NCBI GenBank assembly: GCA_947625485.1
Contig: CANQOP010000002.1
Span: 81,269-145,268 of the forward strand
DNA length: 64,000 nucleotides
Direction: 5' to 3'
DNA from: an uncultured Clostridia bacterium
Lineage (GTDB): Bacteria; Bacillota; Clostridia; Oscillospirales; Acutalibacteraceae
In this document: in pieces, positions 9,784 to 18,260 of the stretch
How positions within the stretch are numbered: the first letter of the stretch is position 1
Layout of the letters: every line of letters begins with the position of its first letter
Notes under the pieces: generated by a model
Told to the model about the DNA's origin: nothing
Database searches by the model: none
What the model saw: the letters and a program-made list of their open reading frames with translations, nothing else
Program-made: the position numbers and the translations under genes

Positions 9784-10456
9784 AACCCATCAACTCCAAA
9801 GCCTCTCTTGCAGCATTTTGCTCAGCCTCTTTTTTGCTCCTGCCGCCGCCTTTTCCTATAACATTGCTGTTAAGGCGCACCTCAAAAACAAAGTGCTTAT
9901 CATGGTCGGGTCCACTCTCGGACACGAGGTTGTAGTAGAGCTTTTCTCCGGGATTTTTCTGAACAATCTCCTGCAAAGTAGTCTTATAATCCTTAAACGG
10001 CTTTTTGCTCTTGCTTTTAAGTTCGGGAACGATAAATCTGAGAATATGAGTTGCCGCGTGTTCTATTCCGCCGTCTAAGTATATCGCCGCGATAACCGCC
10101 TCGAAAGCGTCCGAAAGTATAGAAGGACGGTCTGCGCCGCCGCCGTTTTTCTCACCCTTGCTAAGATACAGGTAATCGCCGAGATTAATTTGTTTTGCAA
10201 ATTTATATAGTGCTTTTTCACACACGAGGGAGGCTCTTAGCTTTGTAAGTTCACCCTCGGGTAATTCAGGCAGGCTCTCAAAAATATAATCAGCTACAAC
10301 GATAGAAAGCACAGCGTCTCCCAAAAATTCAAGTCTCTCGTTGCATTTTATATTCTTATCCCTATGCTCGTTAGCGTAGGAGGAGTGAGTAAGAGCCTCC
10401 TGCAATAAAGCCTTTTTTTTAAATCTATAGTTAATAATATTTTCAAAATCTTTCAT
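9779..10456 (-). CDS. rnc: Ribonuclease III
   Basis: 225-aa double-strand-specific endoribonuclease for rRNA and mRNA processing. The catalytic signature CNERLEFLGDAVL is at about residues 37-49, with a second acidic site in SDAFEAVIAAIYLDGG, followed by a C-terminal dsRNA-binding domain (DYKTTLQEIVQK...GKGGGRSKKEAEQNAAREAL). It starts one base after the plsX stop. Its stop codon overlaps the likely start of the radical SAM gene. Confidence 0.97.
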   Translation of the reverse strand: MKDFENIINYRFKKKALLQEALTHSSYANEHRDKNIKCNERLEFLGDAVLSIVVADYIFESLPELPEGELTKLRASLVCEKALYKFAKQINLGDYLYLSKGEKNGGGADRPSILSDAFEAVIAAIYLDGGIEHAATHILRFIVPELKSKSKKPFKDYKTTLQEIVQKNPGEKLYYNLVSESGPDHDKHFVFEVRLNSNVIGKGGGRSKKEAEQNAAREALELMGY

Positions 10457-11443
10457 TTATTTCACTGCCTTAGCTATTTCCTCGACAACATTTGCGTCAA
10501 CATAGTTTTTTGTCAGTCTCAAAGCATTTTTAAAGGTTCTTGCTTTCGCGCTGCCGTGCGCCTTAAAAACAGGTTTTGCAGTACCCATAATCGGAGCACC
10601 GCCGTATTCGTTGTAATCAAACTCTTTAACTAATGTCTTTAAATCGCTAATAATTAAAGCAGCAGCCAGCTTATTTTTAGCGCTCTTTGAAAGCAGTTCC
10701 TTAACCTTACCCATAAGAGCTTTCGCAACTCCCTCATAGGTCTTGAGAACCATATTACCCGTAAAACCGTCAGACACAAAAACATCGCACGCACCGTACG
10801 GCAGGTCCCGCGCTTCTACATTTCCAACAAAATTGAGCTGAGAATCTTTAAGGAGTTCATACGCTTTATGCTGTAGTTCAAGTCCCTTGTGTTCCTCGGT
10901 TCCTACATTCGCAAGTCCTACTCTCGGGTTATTTATTCCCATAACCTTTTCCATATAAGCCGAACCCATTATAGCATACTGCAAAAGCATTTCAGGGCGC
11001 GACTCCAGATTAGCTCCCGCATCTACAAGCATAAAGCAACCGCCGTTAAAATGTGGCAAAACAGGCGCAAATCCGGGACGTTTAACGCCCTTGATTCTTT
11101 TAACGAGCAAAGTTCCGCCCACACACAGCGCGCCGCTGTTGCCGGCGCTCACAAACGCGTCTCCTTCGCCGTCAGCGAGCATTTTCATAGCTACAGTCAT
11201 AGAGCTGTCTGGCTTGCTTTTAAGAACGGACTGCGGGTCGTCGTCAGCCGAAATAACCTCGGTAGTATTTATAAGCAGCATTTTTGAAATATCTACGCCG
11301 TTTTCCTCAGCCGACTTTTTTACAATATTCTCACTGCCGACAAGAATAATATCGAGTCCGTATTCCTGCCTGGCCTCTTCGCACCCTTTTATTATTTCAA
11401 GCGGCGCGTTGTCTCCGCCCATTGCGTCTACAATTATTCTCAC
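10457..11443 (-). CDS. plsX: Phosphate acyltransferase PlsX
   Basis: 328-aa enzyme that converts acyl-ACP to acyl-phosphate, the first step of phospholipid synthesis in most Firmicutes. Motifs: MRIIVDAMGGDNAP, SAGNSGALCVGG, DAGAN and YNEYGGAPIMG. It overlaps trmFO by 4 nt (ATGA). The acpP gene that often sits between plsX and rnc is absent here. Confidence 0.96.
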   Translation of the reverse strand: MRIIVDAMGGDNAPLEIIKGCEEARQEYGLDIILVGSENIVKKSAEENGVDISKMLLINTTEVISADDDPQSVLKSKPDSSMTVAMKMLADGEGDAFVSAGNSGALCVGGTLLVKRIKGVKRPGFAPVLPHFNGGCFMLVDAGANLESRPEMLLQYAIMGSAYMEKVMGINNPRVGLANVGTEEHKGLELQHKAYELLKDSQLNFVGNVEARDLPYGACDVFVSDGFTGNMVLKTYEGVAKALMGKVKELLSKSAKNKLAAALIISDLKTLVKEFDYNEYGGAPIMGTAKPVFKAHGSAKARTFKNALRLTKNYVDANVVEEIAKAVK

Positions 11444-12753
11444 AGCATCACGTCCTCTAAGTATTTATCCAAATCAGCAAGCGCCCTGTCAGCATAAGCC
11501 TCTCCGCGCAGTTTTTTGTCTCTCGGTCTGTTTTCAAGCTCGGGAAGTATTCCGAAATTAGCTCCCATCGGCTGAAAATCTTTCACCTTCTCGTCCGCGA
11601 TATATCTGCTGAGACTGCCGATAACTGTAGTATCGGGCAAAAGTACGGTATTCTCGCCTTTTAATGCTCTTTGCGCGTTTATTCCCGCGATTATTCCCGA
11701 CGAGGCGGACTCCATATATCCCTCAACTCCCGTGATTTGTCCTGCGAAAAAAATATTACCATTGATTTTTGTACTAAAATCGCTGTTTAAAACCTTCGGC
11801 GAATTGAGAAATGTATTTCTGTGCATTACTCCGTAACGCACAAATTCAGCGTTTTTGAGTGCAGGAATGAGACTGAAAACGCGCTTTTGCTCTCCAAACT
11901 TCAGGTTAGTCTGAAATCCGACAAGATTAAACATAGTCCCCTGCGAGTTCTCTTTGCGAAGCTGTAATACCGCCCAAGGTCTGTGACCTGTGCGCGGGTC
12001 TGTGAGTCCTACAGGCTTCATAGGTCCGAAACGAATAGTGTCGTGACCTCTCTGCGCCATAATCTCGATAGGCATACAGCCCTCGTACACTCTCGGGTCA
12101 CGAACATCAAAATCGTGCACGGGAGCTCGTTCTGCATTTACAAGAGCTTCATAGAAAATCTCGTATTCTTCCTTGTTCATAGGACAGTTGAGATAATCTG
12201 TCCCATCGCCCTTGCCGTAACGGGACTCAAAAAAGGCTATGTCCAAATCAACGCTGTCCAGTGTAACAATCGGAGCGGCCGCGTCATAGAAAGACATTGC
12301 GCTTCCGAACCTATCATATATCTTCTCGGCAAAACTGTCGGAAGTAAGCGGTCCTGTAGCGATTACAGTAATCCCATCTTCAGGAATTTCGGTGACTTCT
12401 TCGCTTATTATATCTATATTTTCATTATTTCTTATGACATCGGTTACATATTTCGAGAAAATCTCTCTGTCTACAGCGAGCGCGCCTCCCGCGGGTACTC
12501 TCGCTTTATCCGCGGCTTTAAGGAGTAATGAGTCGAGCCTTCGCATTTCCTCTTTCAAGAGTCCGGCGGCTGAGCTCACTCTATCCGCTTTAAAAGAATT
12601 GGAGCACACAAGCTCGCAAAATAAATCCGATTTATGTGCTGGACTCTTTTTTTGGGGCTTCATCTCATAAAGCTTTACTCTTATTCCACGCTTAGCAATC
12701 TGATACGCAGTCTCGCAGCCTGCGAGACCCGCGCCTATAACATTAATATGCAT
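11440..12753 (-). CDS. trmFO: tRNA m5U54 methyltransferase TrmFO (folate/FAD-dependent)
   Basis: 437-aa flavoprotein that makes 5-methyluridine at position 54 of tRNA using methylene-tetrahydrofolate. The N terminus has the FAD-binding GAGLAGCE motif, and KSDLFCELVCSNSFKAD, GRPWAVLQLRKEN-like and GQITGVEGYMESASSG segments are family hallmarks. The start overlaps the last base of the topA stop region, giving the topA-trmFO order that is common in Firmicutes. Confidence 0.96.
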   Translation of the reverse strand: MHINVIGAGLAGCETAYQIAKRGIRVKLYEMKPQKKSPAHKSDLFCELVCSNSFKADRVSSAAGLLKEEMRRLDSLLLKAADKARVPAGGALAVDREIFSKYVTDVIRNNENIDIISEEVTEIPEDGITVIATGPLTSDSFAEKIYDRFGSAMSFYDAAAPIVTLDSVDLDIAFFESRYGKGDGTDYLNCPMNKEEYEIFYEALVNAERAPVHDFDVRDPRVYEGCMPIEIMAQRGHDTIRFGPMKPVGLTDPRTGHRPWAVLQLRKENSQGTMFNLVGFQTNLKFGEQKRVFSLIPALKNAEFVRYGVMHRNTFLNSPKVLNSDFSTKINGNIFFAGQITGVEGYMESASSGIIAGINAQRALKGENTVLLPDTTVIGSLSRYIADEKVKDFQPMGANFGILPELENRPRDKKLRGEAYADRALADLDKYLEDVML

Positions 12754-14828
12754 TAGCTTTTAACTGTCTTTTCATAGCCGCAATCCTTATTCTGACAGAA
12801 TAGCACCTGTTTTTTACCCTTCTTCTTGAACAAAATTTCACCGCACTGCGGGCAATACTCGTTTACAGGCTCATACCACGAAACAAAGTCGCACTTGGGA
12901 TAATTACTGCAACCGTAAAACACAGTTTTTCTCTTTGTAGTTTTAACTATAACATCGCCGTCGGAACATTTAGGGCACTTAACGCCGACCTTCTGAAAAT
13001 ACTTTTTTACATTTTTACACTCAGGATAGCCGGGGCAGGCAATAAACTTACCGAACCTGCCGACTTTTATAACCATATTTCTTCCGCAGTTTTCGCAGAT
13101 TATATCAGTTTTATCCTCTTCAAGCTGAATTTTTACTCCATCCATTTCGTTTTTGGCCTTGGAGAGAGTTTTGTCAAAATCTTTATAGAAATCGTCAATG
13201 AGAGTTTTCCACTCAACGTCGCCGTGTTCAACCGTATCCAAATCCTGCTCCATCTGAGCGGTAAACTTAACGTTTACAATTTTCGGAAAACGCTCCTTCA
13301 TCAGCTTTACCATAGCCTCTCCAAGCTCGGTTGGAACAAGAGTTTTGCTCTCTCGCTTGACGTACTCGCGGTTAGTAATTGTCGAAATTGTAGCGGCATA
13401 TGTTGAAGGTCTGCCTATACCGTGCTCCTCGAGCGCTCTGATAAGCGAAGCTTCTGTATAGCGCGGAGGCGCTTGGGTAAAGTGTTGATTAGGAACTATT
13501 TCCTTTTTGCGCACCGGCATACCCTTTTCAAGCTCAGGCAGTTCAGTAGTTTTCTCCTCCTCAACGTCTTTACTTTCCACATAAAGTGAAGTAAATCCGT
13601 CGAATGATACCCTGTATCCGGAAGCTTTAAAAACGTAGCCGTTACCTTCAATGTCTGCACGCGTAGTTTTCTGAACGCACTCGGACATCTGTGACGCGAC
13701 AAAACGCTTCCAAATAAGGTTGTAGAGCTTATACTGGTCGCTTGTAAGGTTGTGCTTTATACTGTCAGGCTCTAATGACGGCATAGACGGACGTATAGCC
13801 TCGTGTCCGTCCTGAGCATTGGAACGCGATTTAAAATATCTCGGCTTAGCAGGCAGATACTTTCCGCCGAAAGTCCTGCCTATATATTCGGTAACTTCCT
13901 CAATAGCTTGGTTGGATATTCTGAGAGAATCAGTACGCATATAAGTTATAAGACCTGTCGCTCCCATTCCGTCAATTTCAATTCCTTCATACAGTTCCTG
14001 TGCAACGCGCATAGTACGCCTCGACTGGAATCCGAGTTTTCTTGACGCCTCCTGTTGTAATGTAGACGTAATAAACGGAGGTGCGGGAGATTTTTTTCTA
14101 GTACCGTTCTTTACGCTCGTTACTGTATACTCCGCATTTTCAAGCTCTTTAAGAATTTTTTCCGCTTCTTCTTGGTTGCTTATTTTATCCTTTCCTAAAT
14201 ACAAGGTAGCATGAAAAGCTTTTCTTGAGCCCTTAGGAATAAATTTTGCGTCAATGCTCCAGTATTCTTCAGGCTTAAAGGCTCTTATCTCCTCCTCCCT
14301 GTCCACGATAATCCTGACCGCAACGGACTGAACTCTGCCCGCCGACATACCGCGCCTGATTTTCTGTGAAACAAAAGGACTTAGCTTATAACCTACAAGT
14401 CTGTCGAGCACACGGCGAGCCTGTTGGGCATTTACGAGATTTGTGTTTATACTTCTTGGCGAGCTCATACCGTTACTGACGCCTGTTTTTGTTATTTCGG
14501 TAAACTCTACTCGGTTCGCATCGTCAAGACTTAAACCGAGAATATACGCTAAATGCCAGGAAATAGCCTCGCCCTCACGGTCAGGGTCGGTCGCGAGGAA
14601 AACTTTATCCGAGTTTTCAGCATGCTTCTTTATATCCTTTACGAGCGACTCCTTGCCCTTAATTATTGTATAGTTCGGCTCGTAGTTATTTTTTATATCA
14701 ACACTAAGTCTTGCATTCGGAAGATCACGTACATGACCCATCGATGCAATAACATCGTAGTCTTTTCCTAAATATTTTTTAATTGTCTTAGCCTTTGCAG
14801 GCGACTCAACAATAACAAGATTTGACAT
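12753..14828 (-). CDS. topA: DNA topoisomerase I
   Basis: 691-aa type IA topoisomerase that relaxes negative supercoils. It has a Toprim domain (LVIVESPAKAKTIKKYLG; DPDREGEAISWHL), the active-site tyrosine in GLITYMRTDS (about residue 297), and three C-terminal zinc ribbons (CENCG...CPGYPEC, CPKC...CSNYPKC, CPQCG...CQNKDC). An 80-nt gap separates it from dprA; it holds a TATAAT-like box at about 14854 on this strand but no convincing -35. Confidence 0.97.
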   Translation of the reverse strand: MSNLVIVESPAKAKTIKKYLGKDYDVIASMGHVRDLPNARLSVDIKNNYEPNYTIIKGKESLVKDIKKHAENSDKVFLATDPDREGEAISWHLAYILGLSLDDANRVEFTEITKTGVSNGMSSPRSINTNLVNAQQARRVLDRLVGYKLSPFVSQKIRRGMSAGRVQSVAVRIIVDREEEIRAFKPEEYWSIDAKFIPKGSRKAFHATLYLGKDKISNQEEAEKILKELENAEYTVTSVKNGTRKKSPAPPFITSTLQQEASRKLGFQSRRTMRVAQELYEGIEIDGMGATGLITYMRTDSLRISNQAIEEVTEYIGRTFGGKYLPAKPRYFKSRSNAQDGHEAIRPSMPSLEPDSIKHNLTSDQYKLYNLIWKRFVASQMSECVQKTTRADIEGNGYVFKASGYRVSFDGFTSLYVESKDVEEEKTTELPELEKGMPVRKKEIVPNQHFTQAPPRYTEASLIRALEEHGIGRPSTYAATISTITNREYVKRESKTLVPTELGEAMVKLMKERFPKIVNVKFTAQMEQDLDTVEHGDVEWKTLIDDFYKDFDKTLSKAKNEMDGVKIQLEEDKTDIICENCGRNMVIKVGRFGKFIACPGYPECKNVKKYFQKVGVKCPKCSDGDVIVKTTKRKTVFYGCSNYPKCDFVSWYEPVNEYCPQCGEILFKKKGKKQVLFCQNKDCGYEKTVKS

Positions 14829-14908
14829 TATTTTTTCATAACCTTTCCGTCCACATTATACATTTATAGTTACTGAAACCTTACCGTGGACAAATAAGGT
14901 TCGCGTAA

Positions 14909-16105
14909 TCAGACTAAAACATAGCCTCTGCCCTGAACCGATTTAATTAGCTTTTTGAGTTCCAGTACTGTAAGTACAGGCAGAATTTCATTTACAGGTA
15001 ATTTGGTTATTTCAGATATTTCGTCAATATACACAGGCTTATTGCCAATCGCATAATAAATATCGCTTTGCTCTTTAGTCAAATTAAGATTTTCTTTATG
15101 AACGGGTGCTTCCGTGATGTCCTTTGAACGTATACCGTAAACATCAATTGGTGCTTTTCCCTTCACGGGTACTACCTCAACGTAATCGTCATACGGAACG
15201 GAATCCGAGGATATTTCACTCGTCGCGTAGATGTTATCATATGCGTCCAATATATCCTTATAATCAGTGACAAGCTCTGCAATCCTATCTTTTATCAGCT
15301 TATTTGTACCGTCAAAACGCGAATCTATAGAACCTGCAAGAGCGAATATCTTCTTATTAATATCTTGCTCCAGTCCACATTCGACCGTAATCAGCGAGCC
15401 GCTCTTTTTCCCTGCCTCAATAACAAGAATACCGTCCGAAAGTGCGGAGATAATCCTGTTTCTCTGCGGAAAATGAAACGGAAACGGCTCAGTATCGGGC
15501 GGATACTCCGAGATAACAGCGCCCTTAAACGTTATATCTCTGCGTATGCGCTCGTTTTCTCTTAAGTAATCGTAATTAATTCCGCACCCCAGGACGCAAA
15601 TTGTCACCCCGTCAGCGGCAAGCGCGCCGACGTGCGATGACGTATCTATGCCCCGAGCGCCGCCGCTTATAATTGTAACTCCGTGCTTTGCAAGATTTTT
15701 CGCGAAGTCATACGCGGCGTTCATTCCATATACAGACGCACGTCTCGTTCCGACAATACCTACGGACATTCTTTCATCTATGTCCGGCATAAATCCCGAA
15801 ACATACAAAACGGCAGGAGGATCGTCTATAGAGTACAGACACTTTGGATACAAGCTGTCCTCTATTGTAATCATTTCATAACAGTAATGACTACACTTAC
15901 GGATAATTTCATCTGATACTGAAAGAGGGGTTTTACCAAGCTTTTCAATCTCATTATTGTTGAAAAGTCCCGACAGAATCCACTCAGATTCACCTCCGTA
16001 ATAAAAATCTTTTATACTGTCATAAATCTGAGTCAGCTGTTTTGCAGCCGGCGTACAATATCCGATTGCCTGAGTAAACCAAATCCAGTACTCTATGTTC
16101 TTCAT
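14909..16105 (-). CDS. dprA: DNA processing protein DprA
   Basis: About 398-aa Rossmann-fold protein that binds incoming single-stranded DNA and loads RecA during transformation. Motifs: VGIVGTRRAS, ISGGARGIDTSSH, FPQRNRIISALSDG and VIEAGKKSGSLIT, followed by a C-terminal winged-helix-like region (YYAIGNKPVYIDEISEITKLP). The track start at 16120 is a TTG; the ATG at 16105 overlaps the stop of the upstream methyltransferase (ATGA) and gives MKNIEYW, so I use it. Confidence 0.94.
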   Translation of the reverse strand: MKNIEYWIWFTQAIGYCTPAAKQLTQIYDSIKDFYYGGESEWILSGLFNNNEIEKLGKTPLSVSDEIIRKCSHYCYEMITIEDSLYPKCLYSIDDPPAVLYVSGFMPDIDERMSVGIVGTRRASVYGMNAAYDFAKNLAKHGVTIISGGARGIDTSSHVGALAADGVTICVLGCGINYDYLRENERIRRDITFKGAVISEYPPDTEPFPFHFPQRNRIISALSDGILVIEAGKKSGSLITVECGLEQDINKKIFALAGSIDSRFDGTNKLIKDRIAELVTDYKDILDAYDNIYATSEISSDSVPYDDYVEVVPVKGKAPIDVYGIRSKDITEAPVHKENLNLTKEQSDIYYAIGNKPVYIDEISEITKLPVNEILPVLTVLELKKLIKSVQGRGYVLV

Positions 16106-16884
16106 TTTACAAGTTCCCAAATTATTATGCTCGCGGCAACAGCCGCATTCAGAGACTCGGCTCTGCCCTTCATCGGTATGGTAATCAAAGAGTCACAAGC
16201 CTCGACCGTAGACTTTTTCAGTCCGTTGCCTTCGTTTCCGACAGCTACGATACACGGAGTTTTAAATGTAATATCCGTTATATGATCGGCATTTCTGTCA
16301 ATGACAGACGCATATGATGTCAGCTCTTTATGCGACTTAATAAACTCTTCAATTGACTCAGTAATAATATACTCCAGTCTGAAGACTGCTCCCATACTTC
16401 CCCTTACAACCTTCGGAGAATATATATCACAGCAATCCTTGGACATAACAATACCATCAATCCCGACTGCCTCGGCGGTTCTTAGAATCGTTCCGAGGTT
16501 AGACGGGTCCTGAACGTTATCAAGAGCTAAAAATTTACTGTTGTCTTTTATTTTATCAAATAGAGTGCTTTTGTCAAGAGTTTTTATAACGCAAAGCATA
16601 CCCTGCGGAGACTTCGTATCTGATATATAACAGAAAAGCGAGTCGGAAACCACATAGAAACTATTTATATTTTTACTGATTTTATTAATTATATCACAAT
16701 GTTTTTCAAGTGCGTTTTCGTTTACAACCAAGGCGGTAATTTCGGCTTCAGATAAAAAAGCGTCTTCGCACAGTCTAAGTCCCTCAGCGACAAACTCTCC
16801 GCGTTCTCTGCGGTATTTCGAGTTTTTCAAAAGTTTTTTTAGGTGTTTTATAAAAGGATTATCTTTTGCAGTAATTTTAATCAT
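16102..16884 (-). CDS. TrmH/RlmB-family 23S rRNA 2'-O-methyltransferase
   Basis: 260-aa SPOUT methyltransferase. It has an N-terminal substrate-binding domain (NPFIKHLKKLLKNSKYRRERGEFVAEG) and a C-terminal SpoU domain with NVQDPSNLGTILRTA, GNEGNGL and IPMKGRAESLNAAVAASI, the knotted SAM site. The exact RNA target cannot be told from the sequence. It lies 60 nt after rplT, behind a hairpin that could terminate or attenuate the ribosomal protein operon, and is translationally coupled to dprA. Confidence 0.92.
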   Translation of the reverse strand: MIKITAKDNPFIKHLKKLLKNSKYRRERGEFVAEGLRLCEDAFLSEAEITALVVNENALEKHCDIINKISKNINSFYVVSDSLFCYISDTKSPQGMLCVIKTLDKSTLFDKIKDNSKFLALDNVQDPSNLGTILRTAEAVGIDGIVMSKDCCDIYSPKVVRGSMGAVFRLEYIITESIEEFIKSHKELTSYASVIDRNADHITDITFKTPCIVAVGNEGNGLKKSTVEACDSLITIPMKGRAESLNAAVAASIIIWELVK

Positions 16885-16907
16885 AATACCACCGACAGAA
16901 ATAGCAA

Positions 16908-16933
16908 ATGCGTTTGGGTTATCCCAAACGCAA
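16908..16933 (-). terminator. Hairpin after rplT
   Basis: Perfect inverted repeat GCGTTTGGG-ATAA-CCCAAACGC (minus strand) in the 60-nt gap between rplT and the TrmH-family gene. The downstream tract (ATTTGCTATTTC) is T-rich but not a clean run, so partial read-through is likely. Confidence 0.6.
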
Positions 16934-16944
16934 TTACATTTTAA

Positions 16945-17298
16945 TTATTTTGCAGCCTTTGCCTGTTCTACAAGAGCAGTAAAAGCGGCAGGGTCGGAAA
17001 TAGCAATCTCGGATAACATCTTGCGGTTAAGTGTTACTCCTGCCTTCTTGAGTCCGTTCATAAATGTAGAATAGTTTACACCATTAGTTTTGCAGGCAGC
17101 AGAAATACGCGTAATCCAGAGACGACGGAAATCTCTTTTCTTCTGTTTACGGCCGATATATGCATAGTTACCTGACTTCATAACGGCCTGTTTAGCCATT
17201 TTAAAATGTCTTGATTTAGAACCGAAATAGCCCTTAGCGGCTTTTAAAACCTTTTTTCTTCTCTTGCGAGTAGCCATCGCACCTTTAACTCGTGCCAT
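16945..17298 (-). CDS. rplT: 50S ribosomal protein L20
   Basis: 117-aa L20, full length ([26 protein letters not shown]...). In addition to its role in 50S assembly, L20 commonly represses its own operon by binding the leader RNA; a candidate leader is visible upstream of infC. It lies 37 nt after rpmI and is last in the infC-rpmI-rplT operon. Confidence 0.98.
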   Translation of the reverse strand: MARVKGAMATRKRRKKVLKAAKGYFGSKSRHFKMAKQAVMKSGNYAYIGRKQKKRDFRRLWITRISAACKTNGVNYSTFMNGLKKAGVTLNRKMLSEIAISDPAAFTALVEQAKAAK

Positions 17299-17335
17299 TT
17301 TTAAATACCTCCGTTAATTCAATATCAAAGTAAGA

Positions 17336-17533
17336 TTATTTGTAAGGGATAAGTCTCTTGATCTGTGCCACGTTGGTCTTATCAGCACAAGTTGTCTGGC
17401 GGAGACCTCTTTTGCGTTTTCTTGTCTTTTTGTTAAGAATGTGGGATTTGTTAGCGTGCGCGCGAACAACCTTACCGTTCTTTGTGAGCTTAAAACGCTT
17501 TTTAGCTCCGCTGTGTGTCTTAATTTTTGGCAT
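17336..17533 (-). CDS. rpmI: 50S ribosomal protein L35
   Basis: 65-aa L35, full length ([37 protein letters not shown]). Lies between infC and rplT, as in nearly all Firmicutes, with an AGGAGG-type ribosome-binding site just upstream. Confidence 0.98.
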   Translation of the reverse strand: MPKIKTHSGAKKRFKLTKNGKVVRAHANKSHILNKKTRKRKRGLRQTTCADKTNVAQIKRLIPYK

Positions 17534-17556
17534 AATATTTATCCTCCTTAACTTTT

Positions 17557-18075
17557 TTACTTGTTTGGTTTAGGTGCAAGAAACATAAGCATATTGCGGC
17601 CTTCGAGCTTTGCAGGTTTGGAAATTACAGCATACTCCGCACATTCGTCGGAAAAACGCTTCATAATATCGTAACCGAACTCAGAATGACCCATCTCACG
17701 TCCGCGGAAACGGATAGATACTTTTACCTTATCGCCGTGCTTAATGAACTTAATAGCGTTATTAAGCTTGGTGTTAAAGTCGTGAGTGTCGATATTAAGG
17801 GAAAGACGAACTTCCTTTGTGTCGACAATCTTCTGATTCTTGCGGGCTTCTTTTTCACGCTTAGCCTGCTCAAATCTGTATTTACCGTAATCCATAATTT
17901 TGCACACAGGCGGTTTAGCCTGCGGGGCAACCTTAACGAGATCAAGATCGTCCTTAGCCGCCAGATCAAGCGCCTCTTTAGCCGACATAATACCGAGCTG
18001 TTCACCACTCGCGCTTATTACGCGCAGTTCGCTGTCCCGGATATCGTCGTTGATCTGAATGTCTTGCTTACTGAT
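17557..18075 (-). CDS. infC: Translation initiation factor IF-3, probable ATC start
   Basis: IF-3 helps the 30S subunit select initiator tRNA and canonical start codons. The sequence has the expected [15 protein letters not shown]-domain, [29 protein letters not shown] linker and C-domain ([12 protein letters not shown]). The track start (18183) adds 36 residues (MSSARVNTQGFLV...) that lie in the leader and terminator hairpin and cannot be protein. After GGAGGTG the only codon giving the family start (M)SKQDIQIN is ATC at 18075, 9 nt downstream; 172 aa. Other infC genes use ATT or ATC to permit autoregulation by IF-3. Confidence 0.93.
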   Translation of the reverse strand: MSKQDIQINDDIRDSELRVISASGEQLGIMSAKEALDLAAKDDLDLVKVAPQAKPPVCKIMDYGKYRFEQAKREKEARKNQKIVDTKEVRLSLNIDTHDFNTKLNNAIKFIKHGDKVKVSIRFRGREMGHSEFGYDIMKRFSDECAEYAVISKPAKLEGRNMLMFLAPKPNK

Positions 18076-18221
18076 AACAAAGCACCTCCATATAATTATG
18101 AAAATAAATGCGGACAGAAATCCGTCCGCATTACAATACAAAATAACTAAAAAGCCTTGAGTATTGACCCGTGCAGACGACACCCCACAGGTGAAAGCAT
18201 TTCTGCTTTACTTTATTTTAC
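18076..18221 (-). promoter_or_regulatory. infC operon leader, probable L20-type autoregulatory leader
   Basis: About 145-nt untranslated leader between the promoter and infC. It contains a structured stretch (GCTTTCACCTGTGGGGTG, GTCTGCACGGGTCAATAC) resembling the Firmicutes L20 leader as I remember it, then an intrinsic terminator hairpin just before the infC ribosome-binding site. This is the arrangement expected for attenuation by L20. Assignment to a particular RNA family is from memory and needs a covariance-model search. Confidence 0.65.
18100..18130 (-). terminator. Attenuator hairpin before infC
   Basis: Minus-strand hairpin GCGGACgGATTTctGTCCGC followed by ATTTATTTTC, located between the leader and the infC ribosome-binding site, so it would act as a regulated terminator. 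Confidence 0.75.
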
Positions 18222-18227
18222 CAGTTG

Positions 18228-18256
18228 ATTATATACCGACAAAATAATTTTGTCAA
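18228..18256 (-). promoter_or_regulatory. Sigma-A promoter of infC-rpmI-rplT
   Basis: Consensus TTGACA (18251-18256), 17-nt spacer, consensus TATAAT (18228-18233). The -35 lies only 5 bases after the stop codon of the glycerophosphotransferase-like gene. Confidence 0.88.
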
Positions 18257-18260
18257 GTAT

